Positions 7,473 to 17,810 of a stretch of DNA of 23,793 bases are shown in pieces. The notes under the pieces were generated by a model. The model was not told the DNA's origin. It did no database searches and saw only the letters and a list, made by a program, of their open reading frames with translations. How positions within the stretch are numbered: position 1 is the first letter of the stretch; the number at the start of each line of letters is the position of its first letter. The translations under genes were made by a program, and so were the position numbers. The DNA is from Kipferlia bialata (lineage: Eukaryota > Fornicata), in assembly GCA_003568945.1 (NCBI GenBank), contig BDIP01000095.1, forward strand, positions 8,182-31,974, given 5' to 3'.

Positions 7473-10400
7473 TCACTCTCCCATTTCCCGGCCCTCTCTC
7501 TCAATCATCTCGGCCACCTAGATGTCAGAATGAGAGTGACACATATGAGCCATAAATCACTATATATATGATAAGATAGTCGTGTATGTATAGAAGTATC
7601 CAATACCTGAGTCAGAGCAAGTAGCTCTCCCTCGCTCATATCATCCCCTCTGTCTAACTCAGTGTCATCAGTGTCAGAGGAGGTGTCCATGTCAGAATCA
7701 CTATCACTGGGGTTAGACTACTCTATATGTACAGTATGGCCTCTCATATACAGGTGATAGGTAATCAATAGTGATTGTGTCATCAGTGTCAGAGGAGGTG
7801 TCCATGTCAGAGTCACTATCACTGGGGTTAGCCAGATATACGTATTCTATATATATATATATTTATATACTATAGGTATGTATTATATATATGTAAGAGA
7901 TTGACATGATAAATAGTGGATGTGTCCATGTCAGAGTCACTATCACTGGGGTTACAGAGATATGACGACAGAAGGGATTGGACATAAGACTGATAAAGTA
8001 ACTGAAGAAATGGACTGAGCACAGAGCACTTGAAACACACAATGTGTGTCACACACTGCTCACCTGTCTGAGCTGTACCCACTGTCAGAGTCGTCACTGG
8101 TGTCAGTGTCAGATATAAGTATCAAAGAAGAGATTCAGTAAAGAGATACAAAGCACTGGTGTCAGTGTCAATAATAATTTCATAACCAGTATTATAATCA
8201 GTATTAGAAAAGGTATCAGCATCAATATGGGTGAGTACATCTGTATTGTGAAAGGTGAAAGATACTATAATACCCCTACCTGTAGCTGTATCCAAACTCC
8301 CAGGACAGAAGGTTGTCAGAGTCCTCGAAGAAGCTGAAGATGAGGAGGGTGTCCACAAACAGAGAATACAAATACTATTACTTTGTAAGAAACTATGGAA
8401 TAGTGGGCAAAAGAACTGTATATCTGAAGATGAGAAAGAACCACAAACAGAGAATATCAACCCCATTGGCAACATAGAGAGACATAATGAAATAGTGAGC
8501 GTGTGTCAGTCTCCTATCAGTAATACAGAAAGCATAGAGTAGCTCGGTCATGCAAACATACCACTCCCTCACCTGTCTGAATGCTCCTCCCCTTCCTGGT
8601 CAGCTCTCTGCCTAGGTGTGAGAGTATGGCCAATACATATATATGGAGAGAGAGCATAAGGAATTCCTGACAATAGTATATTAATTGAAGAGTCACTCGC
8701 TATCTCAATGAAGTCACAACAGAGACCAATATTACTATCTGCTCATACCTGCTAATCTGCCTCCTCAGTTCCTGCCCCTCAGTCAGGACATCGGCAGGGA
8801 TCCTGCGGGTAAGAGGAAGAGACTATCTTAGTAAATACATATGCATACGTATAGATAGATATTCACAAACATAGGAATCGGCCTCAGGACATCGGCAGGG
8901 ATCCTAGTGTATGAGTATTGAGAATAGAAAAGTACATACACATACTTCGATATACATACACATATAATACATACAATGTATATATATCAGAATTGCCCTC
9001 AGTCAGGAAATCGGCAGGGATCCTAAGAGTAATACAATTGAGAGAAGAACGGCAATAAGAAAGTAATAGAGCATTGGGAATAGTATACCTATACACATTT
9101 TACCTGAATTTGAGGGAATTTCAAAGTTATGTACCTACATTCATATATGATAGTTCAGGTTGGTAAGAAAGGTAAGTAACTGATAGAAGTGAATGATAAA
9201 TACCTGCATTCCGACAAGTTGAGGTTGGTGAGGCTGGGCAGAGTCTCGAGAACAGGGAAGATGTGTCTGGGTGAGTGTGACATATATGTCCTCAACACAG
9301 ACATAAATATGACGTATATATATATGTGTATGTATATATGAATCTGGTACCTAGCACCCTTTCCAAGCTGGTTCTCGTACATGGAGAGAGACGACAGCTT
9401 GTTGGCACCTCTGAGTCTGCTGAACAGAGGACAATGAGACTCATTGAAGGACCCCTTAAGGTCAGAGACATACAACGAAAAGTATATGAAGCGATGATGA
9501 GCCAAATTGAAGGATCCCTAACAATTCGAAGAAGAAGTGCACATATACACGTGTAAATTCTAGAGAGAGAGACACGTAGTTCGAAACCATACCGGAAGAG
9601 AGCAGAATGAATGACTATTATTGAAGAATGAAGACTATCACTTACATAGGACATTGACAGGCACTCCACCCTTGACTCTGGCCTAGCTACAGCAGCTAGG
9701 ACTTGGCCGAAGACAGTTGGGGACATGCTGGAAGTTAGGTGGAAGTAACCATAAACGTATAGTATCATATCACACCTAATCCTATCGAGTGTCAACCGCT
9801 TCAGACTTGGCGGCAGCACAAGAGGAGGGGCTGTGAAGTCAGAATAAAAAGTCTGTCTATCAATCCCAGCCTCGACTAGTAGTTCCTTGAGATCAGGGCC
9901 AGTTCCGGGTAGCTTCTCGTCCGGCTCAGTATCAGTATCAGTATGCTGTATGCCACCAAGGACATCATGGAGCCAGGGGTCATGTATGTGTTCGTGTAGG
10001 AACTCAGCAAATGTGATTGTGCGTCCAGCTGGAAGCCCGCCCCTCTCACTCTCCTCAGCCCCCTCACCAAGCCCTGACGCTAACTGGTGCCTTGTGGTTA
10101 GACTCTCTTCCTCTCTCTCCCTCTCTGCCTCTTCCTCTCTCTCTGAATCTGACTCTCTGCTCTCCTCTCTCTCCTCCTCTGAACCTGCTTCAGAGTCCAC
10201 CTCTCCCTCTCTGTCTACCTCTCCCTCAGGGCCTACCTCTCCCTCTCCGTCTCCCTCTCCCTCCCTATCCTCAGCCCCAGCCCTCTGGCCCTCTTCATCT
10301 TCACTGTTGCTCTCCCCCTCCACACCAGACCAGAAATCCCCCACAGCCTGACCGTTAGAGCACACACACAAACGTATTGTTATTGAATGCATTGTTTGGA

Positions 10401-13400
10401 TGAATATACGAGCAAGCATAGACAACATACAACGACAGTATCCCAACAAAGAGACCACTATATCTCTTCAAGAAAGACCTATTATTCTTACCTGCTGTAG
10501 CTCTAGGACTGCTCTCTCCCGCTCTCTTCTCTGCACCTGTCTGCGCATATGCCTTATTGTGATCTTAGCCATTTCGCGTCCTACAGATTCACAAGCACGG
10601 ACTTCAGCGTATTCAACCACATCCTGCACCATTCTCTCATCCTCAGTCTCTAAATCCCCTGGAGGGACGGGAATGAGCACTGGCATAGACTGAAACCTGA
10701 TAATTAGTCCAGGTACAGTATAGAAGACGGCACACACAACATGCAACGATACTATATATATCTGAACACATCTATGATCTAGTGTGTGTATGAAACTGTG
10801 TCGTTACCTCGGGTCCTTCTGGTAACACCCGTGGGACATGTACATACTCTGAGGTCAGAAGGGGAGAGAGAGAGAGATAGGAAGAAGAAGATATAACACT
10901 ATATGTCAAGGCCAACTATATTTTCATACACATACTTTTCACCCACCTCTATATGGAGTTCCTCAAGATGGGGTATGTGCTGCACAGCTGCCATATATAC
11001 TATATATATATACTATACTCTATGGAATGTACTATATACCTCTATATGGAGTTCGTCGAGCAGGGGCAGGCTCTGCACAGCTGCCATATATACTACTTCT
11101 ATACTATACTCTATGTAATATATACTACATACCTCTATATGGAGTTCCTCGAGCAGGGGCAGGCTCTGCACAGCAGCCATGAGGTAGGACAGAGTGACAC
11201 TGGCAAAGGGGGTGCGTGCCCAGATAGAGAGTACTGGGGTAAGTAAAACCGTCATAAGGGACTAACGACATCCGTCAGGGGTCCTCGAGAACTGTGGTCT
11301 CTGAATGAACACCGTAAATGCAAATTAATACACAAAAAAACACACATACGCTAATAATTGTATACACAGAGACATTTGTACCTGGTAGCTCTAAGCGTAG
11401 CAACCTCAGGCACTGCAGGCTGGACAGTCCAACAGTGAAGGCACGGATATGATACATACTAAGGTCAGATTAGTGTAAAACAACAGACGACAAGAGGAAT
11501 AAGGTCAGAGGTCAGAATGGCACCCAACACAATGGGAAATAATGTATGAGAGGCATCCATCATCCACACCCACAGTATACATCTGCATATGTATCTAAGC
11601 CACTGCGCCATACCTGTCTTTGAATCTCTCCAGTCTCTCAGCCTCACCAGGGTCACGGCCCCTCTACTGTCAGAGATAAACCAGTGAGACCAACACATAT
11701 ATGACTGAGACACATGAAGATAGGAAGAGGGTAAAGTTGAAATAGACAGTCGCCTGAGTACAATGAGTGAGATGTCTTCAAGGGAAGAGAGATGCTCAGA
11801 TGTAGCGTAACGCTTACCAGGAGCCTTGTGTCGGGGTCTCCCTCCTCCCAGTAGTCCTCTGGGTCTGAAGAGGATCCCTGGGCATTAACAATAGGCAATA
11901 TCTTTCAAGCTACATTCTATACATAAAAGTATACCGGATAGTCTTACCGTGATTGCGTGCACTTCTTCCTTGTACACCCTTCTGACGTATGAACCCGAGG
12001 GACCTGAAGGTAAAGGCAAAGAGAGAGAGGATATTACAGAGTGAGAAGATACAGTCCACATAACACAGGGATGCCTGCAACCCGGAAGGGTAGGGTACAA
12101 TATATACATTTTAGTACTGTCAGTGACAGAGGTTAATACAAGATTGGCTCCATATCGTAGTTGCCAAATGGGCGGTGAATTTCCTACCTATAGACAACTC
12201 ATCAACGCCTCCAAATGATGTCATTGTACCACCTAGAGTACCCCAGTCCTCTGGCGAGCACAAGAGATCTGCCATTAGAGTAAACAATATGAGAACCACA
12301 TTCACAGCATACTATCACATCTATCATCAGACACAATCCAAGGTAATCCAACGTATACCATCATGTATCATGAGAGAGATTACAATCACTTCAGAACTAA
12401 GTGAATGGACAAGTGAAAGCACGATTGCCGTTCAACCTGAGAGATAAGGTCGGTATAGTAACTATAGATATATACCCGGCGAAGAATTCGAACAATACAA
12501 GAAACTTGAGAGAATCCCACAGCCTATAGACTGAACTCTTAACCACTCACTATCTAGATGAAGCTCCGTGAGGTCAGAACCGGCGCCCAAAGCTGTAAGA
12601 AGCCGCTTTCTGGCAAAGGTACTGAAATGAGGTTTATGTATCCGATTACATAATGAAGTATAGAGTATCATTGTACTATATATGTGAAGACACGTGTATA
12701 TACTTAGTCTCTGTACTCACCCCTCTTCTGTATCCTCGCCACTTCCCATAGCAACGTCATCAAGGGAGAGTTTACGCAGCTTGAAGACCCTAGATGTTAG
12801 TAATGCTGAAACAACAAGATAAAGATGTCAAGGACTTCAGAGAGAAACTGTCATATTCACCAGCAATGGTTGAGTGTCGTTCAAATCGCCTTCAGTAGTA
12901 GCAGTAGGAGGTCTACCACAGTCTGACTGACCTTGATTCCAGCATGGAAGCACAGGCCATAAGACTCTTTGCTTCCAGTTGCTAGAGTCAGTGACTGATA
13001 CCTGAACGATCATAACATCATATATTATGATTATATTAGATTGAATGTCAGAGTAAACCAGGACGCCACACTTCACACACTCTACCAATTCTGTGGAAAA
13101 TTATACATATACATGTATAGACAGATATATATATATATTGTCAATGGTAGCAAAGGACCCTTCTATACATACATATACATTAGGCATCCGTACACTGTTG
13201 TCGCCCAGGTCCAGTTCCGTCAGAGAAGGCATGTTCTGTATAGCTGGACAGATGACATCGCTGAGATTAGAGCTGCCAAACACAATTCATTATTGTTCAA
13301 CCAGCAATTGAATATATAGCGCTTGAGTACCTAAAGAGATCACTCTGGGTGTCATCGTCATCCATCAGAGATGCCCCACGTACATCCAACACCTCCAGTA

Positions 13401-16400
13401 TGGGGTATGGTACAGGTCCTAGAATAAGATGATCCAATGGCAATAGAAGCTCATCATCGAATGTATATATATGATATAGGTCAATCAATAATATTCAATA
13501 GTATGATATGTGTATTCAAATCAACATACTATACCTGCAATTCCATCTAGTGTCATGAATGTCTTCCAGGCCCTGCTGGGACATCCAGCTGTGATCTAAG
13601 GTGAGTACTATACTGATATACATGAACACAGAGAAGGGAAGTGTCACACACAACAACGTGATCAAATCAAGGAGAGATGGTAAAGCCAGTAGCTCCATAC
13701 TAGATACATAGGGAGGTATACAGTAGGTATTACATCCATGCTGGTTATATAGGGAGGCACCCAGTACTGTCATACTCAAATGAATATATATATTAATATA
13801 AATATATATATATATATTTACAAATATACAATACTATACTAAAAGAGCGTTACCTCCAAGTCGGTTATATAAGGAGCGTGTCTCCTCAGGGCAAGTGCAA
13901 TCAGAGCATACTCAGCCTGACAGGTTAGAATAGACACTATATATCAGTAGTCAGTACTACAATTGATATACATATTTGGATATAATACATATGTCTATTA
14001 TCAGTATGCCATCAGGGCATACTCAGCCTGACAGGTAAGTACGAATACAGGATTCATAATACTCTGATACAGTGCGCTAACCTCACTTGCCTCCTCCAGT
14101 AGCTCTGACTGCTCGTCATCGTCCATGCAGATGGTGTCTAGGCAGCCTAGAGTTAGAACACTCAACCGCACTTAATTGAAGAGAGAGAGAGAGAGAGAGA
14201 GAGATCTGATTGCTCGTCATTAATGCATATTGTGTCTAGGCATACTAGAGTTAGGAGATCCAAGTACAAATGCACACAGAGAAAGAGAGAGAGAGAGGGC
14301 TGTACTTGTACTCATTGCGATTACGTCAATACTGCATACACTTAGACGGTCGGCCTCACCTAGGTACATGGGTAGTACATATTTGTATACATATATATAT
14401 ATATCAAGATTGTGACTCACCTTGTCTGTGCAGGTTTAGCACCCTAGGGAAGTGAGTTGGAAACTTGAACTCATCCACATCCGCAAAGTCCAGCTAGACG
14501 TCAGTTACGTATATATCTATATCTATATACATATATATATATATATGTGTGTGTGTGTATGTATGTATCTAACGGGCTATTTTACAGACTTGAAATTGAA
14601 GGGAACTTGAACTCATCCACATCAAACATAATTGTTATACACTAGCTGGAGTGAGTTCTGTATTCTGCTATACATATTCATCATCAACGTGCTACTATTG
14701 GCGAAGTGGGACTAGGACTACATATAGAAATGTAACGTTGTTCCAGAACAGCTGGAGCCAGGTGTGGTAGTAAAAAAACAAAAAAAAGAAAAGAAAGAGG
14801 ACACATATTCCATACCTCTCAATATATGCTATGGTGTGATTACCACTGAGTATATATATATCATACTATCACAATACCATGAGCCTAGTATGTATTGCAT
14901 ACCTGCTTCATCTTGTCTCCTCTGCGCTCCAGTGCATCTGGGGGTCAGTGTCAACTCAGAGACATGCATAGAGTATGAAATGAGGGAATCACCAAACAAT
15001 GATAAGATATTAATACATACAATACTATATACCAAAAGAAAGCAATGAATCACTGACCTAACAGGTACCCAACCGTATCCTCGTCCTCATCAACGTCGTC
15101 TGTGTCACAGGATGTGAAGGACAGGGAGTGGAGGTTGGGCAGATGGGGAATGCAGTCCGCAATCTGAGGGTCAGATTAGTAACATACTTACATATATATA
15201 GTTAGTTAGTGTATTCAGAGAATACAAAGTCAAAAATGATTTGGTTGTTGAAAATGTCTTGATTTGGGAGCTATCAACATAGGATTAAGACATATCTTCA
15301 GATACAAAACTCACTATACATCTAGGGTACTACTGTACTAGTCACTTGGAGTTACCTTTGGAAACAGCGTTCCATCGTGGTAGATGTTAGCAAACTCAAT
15401 CTCCTGGAGGTAAGGGAATACAAAAGAGAGAGAAGGCGGGGGGGGGGGGGGGGGGGAGAGAGGGGGGGACATAGAGAATGAATGCCTCAATATAAGATAT
15501 CGCTGAGACCAGGACACAATGAGTCTTCTTTAAATACAATATACTTCTCTGTCTGTGGATAGCACTTCTAAAGATAGTGTAATAACTCTAGATGTGATGC
15601 CCCACTGAGAGCTAGGCACAATCAGTCTTTAGCAAATAGTAACGTAGAACTAATTACATCTATTCATACCTCCAGGTGTGATTCCCCACTGAGGGCGAGG
15701 CACCATGAGTCTTCCATACACACGACTTGGTACTATCAAATAGTAACTACTAGATATATTATTGACACTGATTCAATCAGTCATACCTCCAGGTGTGATG
15801 CCCCACTGAGTGCCAGGCACAGCAGGTCAGCCATGGCAGGAGTCTCCATGGAGAAGACTGGTGTTGGGGTATATACATAAGAATAGAGGTTGTATATATA
15901 TACGCTATGTATGTTAATACACAGTAAGTCAGCCATGGCAGGACTTCCACGGAGAAAACTGCCTTTAGGCAATAGATGAATGGGATAGTATATACACTAA
16001 TGTATGTATATATCGTTGATGGAGACTGTCTGGTCATCACCTCGTCTAGATTCATATACATATATAAACAATAGAATCAAAATAGAAAGGAATCAATATA
16101 TAGATGTACAAATACAAATAATAGATCTATGCATATTAACATACTCACCGTTGATGCATACCGACTGGTTGTTGGCTATCTGGTCAAGGGTCTCCCTGAG
16201 CTCTAGGGTGAGTGAACAGTAGATCCAAACATGTGGATCCTCATATATATGTATTATATACATATGAAGACCCGAAAACATGAGGATATGCATGTAGAGG
16301 AATATATTTTGTCCTCACACCGTCATCCCTGTCCCCCCAATCACAATATATATACACACACACATATGTATATATATATACAAATATGGAAACATATACT

Positions 16401-17257
16401 TACACACATATAAATATATTAGAATATATATATATAGAAAGAGAGAGAGAGAGAGAGGGAGAGAAGTACACTGTCCACTCTGTCCCATACATATAGAGAG
16501 ATAGGCGTATATATATACATACATATATATGTTGTCTATGCATACTACTCACCATCATTCATGTCCTCCCTGTCCCATATATATATAGAGAGAGAGATGC
16601 GTATATATAGGTCTATAGATATATATCCTCATGTGCTGTATATATATATAAATAAATATATATATACTCACCATCATCCATATCGTCCCTGTCCCTCTCC
16701 GGCACAGTGCAGTAGGGGTACTCTTCCCACCTAGAGTGAGTGTATGAAACCATAGTAGTATATACATATATATATATATATATAGTGTCTCTCTCCGGCA
16801 CAGTGCAGTAGGGGTACTCTTCCCACCTTGTATGAGCATAGTAGTATATATTAATATATTAATATATTAATATATACAGAGAGAGAGGGGGGGAGGGAGG
16901 GAGAGAGAGAGAGAGTCCATCTCCGGCACAGTAAGTATGGGACTCAGACTGGTATAAGTATGAAATTATAGTGTGGTGAAAGAAGACAGATATGGAGAGG
17001 GGAGGGAGAGAGAGAGAGAGAGAGAGAGGGCAGAGTCACATGGCAGGGAAGCAGTGATGGAAACTATACATACTCATATATACACTTAGTACTGGACAAA
17101 TGGTACTCTTCTATTTGGGCATCTGAGAGGGCCGGTAGACACTCACCTACATAGAGAGAGGTGCACATAACTACTGACAACAAGATGCATATGACTCTAT
17201 ATATAGTGACACAGAATAAGTGTACCTCGGATCCGTCAGACCCTCCCAGGACGCCAT
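7473..17257 (-). CDS. Leucine-rich-repeat protein with acidic insert, 34 exons
   Basis: The product is a predicted cytosolic or nuclear LRR scaffold of about 942 residues; its partner is unknown. It runs from ATG at 17257 (MASWEGLTDP) to TGA at 7473. Exons: 17257-17226, 16730-16672, 16202-16149, 15857-15787, 15403-15356, 15163-15058, 14937-14903, 14493-14421, 14146-14082, 13916-13854, 13595-13535, 13418-13331, 13260-13194, 12981-12932, 12789-12721, 12621-12551, 12268-12188, 12003-11948, 11877-11818, 11663-11614, 11458-11382, 11233-11133, 10848-10808, 10696-10492, 10347-9776, 9727-9646, 9454-9351, 9266-9204, 8802-8749, 8611-8573, 8333-8280, 8096-8064, 7706-7607, 7517-7473. All phases close without a stop. 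Repeats include HLPNLHSLSF, MPSLTELDLGDN, SDLTELHLD, LQCLRLLRLEL, LPLLEELHIE, PPSLKRLTLDRI and LPSLTNLNLSEC, spread before and after an acidic block. The spacing is irregular and resembles RNI-like LRRs. A charged helix (about residues 495-560, rich in Arg/Glu) precedes the acidic block. There is no signal peptide or membrane segment. Confidence 0.9.
7680..7954 (-). repeat. Triplicated acceptor and start of LRR exon 7706-7607
   Basis: On the minus strand the unit TAACCCCAG then TGATAGTGA(C/T)TCTGAC and onward occurs at the exon (7680-7718) and again at 7780-7831 and 7922-7954. All three keep a complete branch/acceptor motif. The middle copy also repeats the following Ser/Asp codons and stays open for about 16 codons. 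Confidence 0.88.
8155..8169 (-). repeat. Short echo of LRR exon 8096-8064 acceptor
   Basis: The minus-strand sequence TGACACTGACACCAG, which forms the acceptor of exon 8096-8064, recurs here almost unchanged in the upstream intron. It is short but has the same orientation and placement as the other echoes. Confidence 0.55.
8424..8459 (-). repeat. Echo of LRR exon 8333-8280 acceptor region
   Basis: The intron segment 8424-8459 matches the acceptor-side flank of exon 8333-8280 (8333-8370). Both share CTGAAGATGAG and, further on, CCACAAACAGAGAATA. The match lies mostly in intron sequence, so the duplicated unit crosses the boundary. Confidence 0.75.
8776..9025 (-). repeat. Triplicated acceptor and start of LRR exon 8802-8749
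   Basis: The exon start (GGATCCCTGCCGATGTCCTG on the minus strand) is repeated at 8883-8906 and 8998-9025 with few changes. The farther copy reads RIPADFLTEG in frame against RIPADVLTEG in the exon. AT-rich spacers of about 90-100 bp separate the copies. Confidence 0.88.
9130..9170 (-). repeat. Echo of LRR exon 9266-9204 donor end
   Basis: The minus-strand sequence TTACCAACCTGAACT then an ATATATG insertion, AATGTAG and GTACA resembles the exon end CTCACCAACCTCAACTTGTC then GGAATGCAG and GTATT. It is a diverged copy just inside the intron. Confidence 0.65.
9499..9526 (-). repeat. Echo of LRR exon 9454-9351 acceptor
   Basis: The minus-strand sequence GTTAG then GGATCCTTCAATTTGGCTC compares with the exon start CTTAAG then GGGTCCTTCAATGAGTCTC. 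The echo ends in TAG, the exon in the unusual AAG. Confidence 0.7.
9728..9775 (-). other. 48-nt intron that is open in frame
   Basis: This minimal intron of the LRR gene starts GTGTGA and ends CCTAACTTCCAG. Its length is a multiple of three and it has no stop in frame, so retention would add 16 residues (CDMILYVYGYFHLTS and one more) between LTLDRI and MSPTVF. Spliced, the LRR consensus reads through cleanly, which is why I call it an intron. Confidence 0.75.
10096..10347 (-). other. Acidic Glu/Ser/Gly low-complexity segment of the LRR protein
   Basis: These are about 84 codons at the start of exon 10347-9776, dominated by Glu, Ser, Gly, Asp and Arg with GEGEV and DREGEV-type repeats. The segment splits the LRR array into a large N-terminal and a small C-terminal part. 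The underlying DNA is a degenerate CTCTCC repeat on the plus strand, so the stretch may have grown by slippage. Confidence 0.8.
10948..11180 (-). repeat. Triplicated donor end of LRR exon 11233-11133
   Basis: The last part of the exon, coding AAVQSLPLLEELHIE, and its donor recur at 11038-11087 (AAVQSLPLLDELHIE, nearly intact) and 10948-10995 (more diverged). Each copy ends at a usable donor, but neither has a good acceptor. The farther copy is the more diverged. Confidence 0.9.
13733..14036 (-). repeat. Echoes of both ends of LRR exon 13916-13854
   Basis: Segment 13733-13764 repeats the donor-side part of the exon (plus-strand GGTTATATA then GGGAGGCACCCAG against AGGAGCGTGTCTCCTCAG). Segment 14009-14036 repeats its acceptor and first codons (minus CTGTCAG then GCTGAGTATGCCCTGA). 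The exon is thus flanked by a copy of each of its edges. Confidence 0.7.
14203..14256 (-). repeat. Echo of LRR exon 14146-14082 acceptor end
   Basis: On the minus strand CTAACTCTAG then TATGCCTAGACACAATATGC and a GACGAGCAATCAGA stretch repeat the exon's acceptor, identical CTAACTCTAG, and its first 40 or so bases with scattered changes. An AG tract follows. Confidence 0.85.
14601..14760 (-). repeat. Two echoes of LRR exon 14493-14421 acceptor end
   Basis: Segment 14601-14650 repeats GATGTGGATGAGTTCAAGTT from the exon start plus a CTAG-type acceptor. Segment 14741-14760 is a shorter, weaker copy (CTCCAG then CTGTTCTGG on the minus strand). Confidence 0.7.
15438..15456 (+). repeat. Poly-G run
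   Basis: A run of about 19 G followed by AG-rich sequence, inside an LRR-gene intron. It is G-quadruplex prone, and its length may be uncertain in the assembly. Confidence 0.8.
15500..15960 (-). repeat. Echoes of both ends of LRR exon 15857-15787
   Basis: Downstream in transcription, the exon's 3' part (CTCAGTGGGGCATCACACCT and the GGAG end with its GTATG donor) is repeated at 15664-15715 (nearly intact), 15588-15629 (partial) and 15500-15530 (weak). Upstream, its start (TTCTCC then CCTGCCATGGCTGAC) is repeated at 15921-15960. Decay with distance is clear on the donor side. Confidence 0.88.
16013..16045 (-). repeat. Echo of LRR exon 16202-16149 donor end
   Basis: The minus-strand sequence GATGACCAGACAGTCTCCAT then CAACG resembles the exon end AACAACCAGTCGGTATGCAT then CAACG. 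The copy lacks a good donor (GATATA instead of GTGAGT). Confidence 0.65.
16316..16582 (-). repeat. Three echoes of LRR exon 16730-16672 donor end
   Basis: The end of the exon (GGGACAGGGACGATATGGAT then GATG and GTGAGT) is repeated at 16548-16582 (with GTGAGT kept), 16466-16488 (weak) and 16316-16341 (GGACAGGGATGACGGTGTGA). TA and AG microsatellites fill the spaces. Confidence 0.8.
16786..17122 (-). repeat. Three echoes of LRR exon 16730-16672 acceptor end
   Basis: The exon start (GTGGGAAGAGTACCCCTACT then GCACTGTGCCGGAGAG) is repeated nearly perfectly at 16786-16830, partly at 16916-16945 (CTTACTGTGCCGGAGATGGA) and as a trace at 17107-17122. The first copy is preceded by AAG instead of the exon's CTCACTCTAG. 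Confidence 0.85.
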
Positions 17258-17273
17258 TGCCCTCTCCCCCTAT

Positions 17274-17326
<53 letters not shown>

Positions 17327-17810
17327 TATCTAGATCTATCTAGAACAGAGATAGAGGTCTACACAAGTCTCTCACTCAATCCACACAATAGTGTGCAAGA
17401 GAGTGAGCCTTGGCAAGAGTAGTAAGGCACCCACAGTCAATCCAACTAACAGTGTGTGTCCCACAGTATCACAGAGGGAGGGTATGGTGGAAGTGACTAG
17501 AGAGTGGTGTGTTGAGCTGGACGTCAACTGCTGACTAAAGGGTGTAACTTCTCCGGCAAAAAAAGTCGGAGTGAGTTCATTCTCAGTATGCACTTTGATA
17601 CCCTCTCTCTTTTGATGTGCTCTCTTCTACTAGGATTGCGCCTATCCTAACTTACTAACCCTATGGATGTGTGACATGAGGGGCCTCGGTTGGGAGTGAC
17701 ATCGGTCTCTCTCTCACTCTCATTGGTAGCTGCGTATCCTTGTACTTCACTACCTACTCTCTCCCAAGACTGAGTTAGAGGGTGAGTGGTAGAGAGAGAG
17801 AGAGAGAGAG
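17258..17810. promoter_or_regulatory. Divergent intergenic region with CT tract
   Basis: This is 553 bp between the ATG of the LRR gene (minus) and the ATG of the acyltransferase gene (plus), so it should hold both promoters. It contains a CT dinucleotide tract (17279-17322) and a small inverted repeat around 17550-17570 (CTCCG, A-rich loop, CGGAG). I found no TATA-like element that stands out from the AT-rich background, and no coding frame. Confidence 0.5.

Noticed and set aside
8776-9025. Regularly spaced repeats of about 25 bp that could suggest a CRISPR array
   Set aside because: There are only three imperfect copies, they match an exon start, the spacers are AT microsatellite, and the window is eukaryotic.
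9887-10358. Long plus-strand Ser/Pro/Leu-rich open frames (154 and 113 residues)
   Set aside because: They are the antisense shadow of the acidic Glu/Ser exon of the LRR gene, whose own frame joins flanking exons with closing phases.
16315-16839. Tyr/Ile-rich open frames over TA-rich DNA
   Set aside because: They are translations of TATATA and AGAGAG microsatellites. Only the short exon 16730-16672 is supported.
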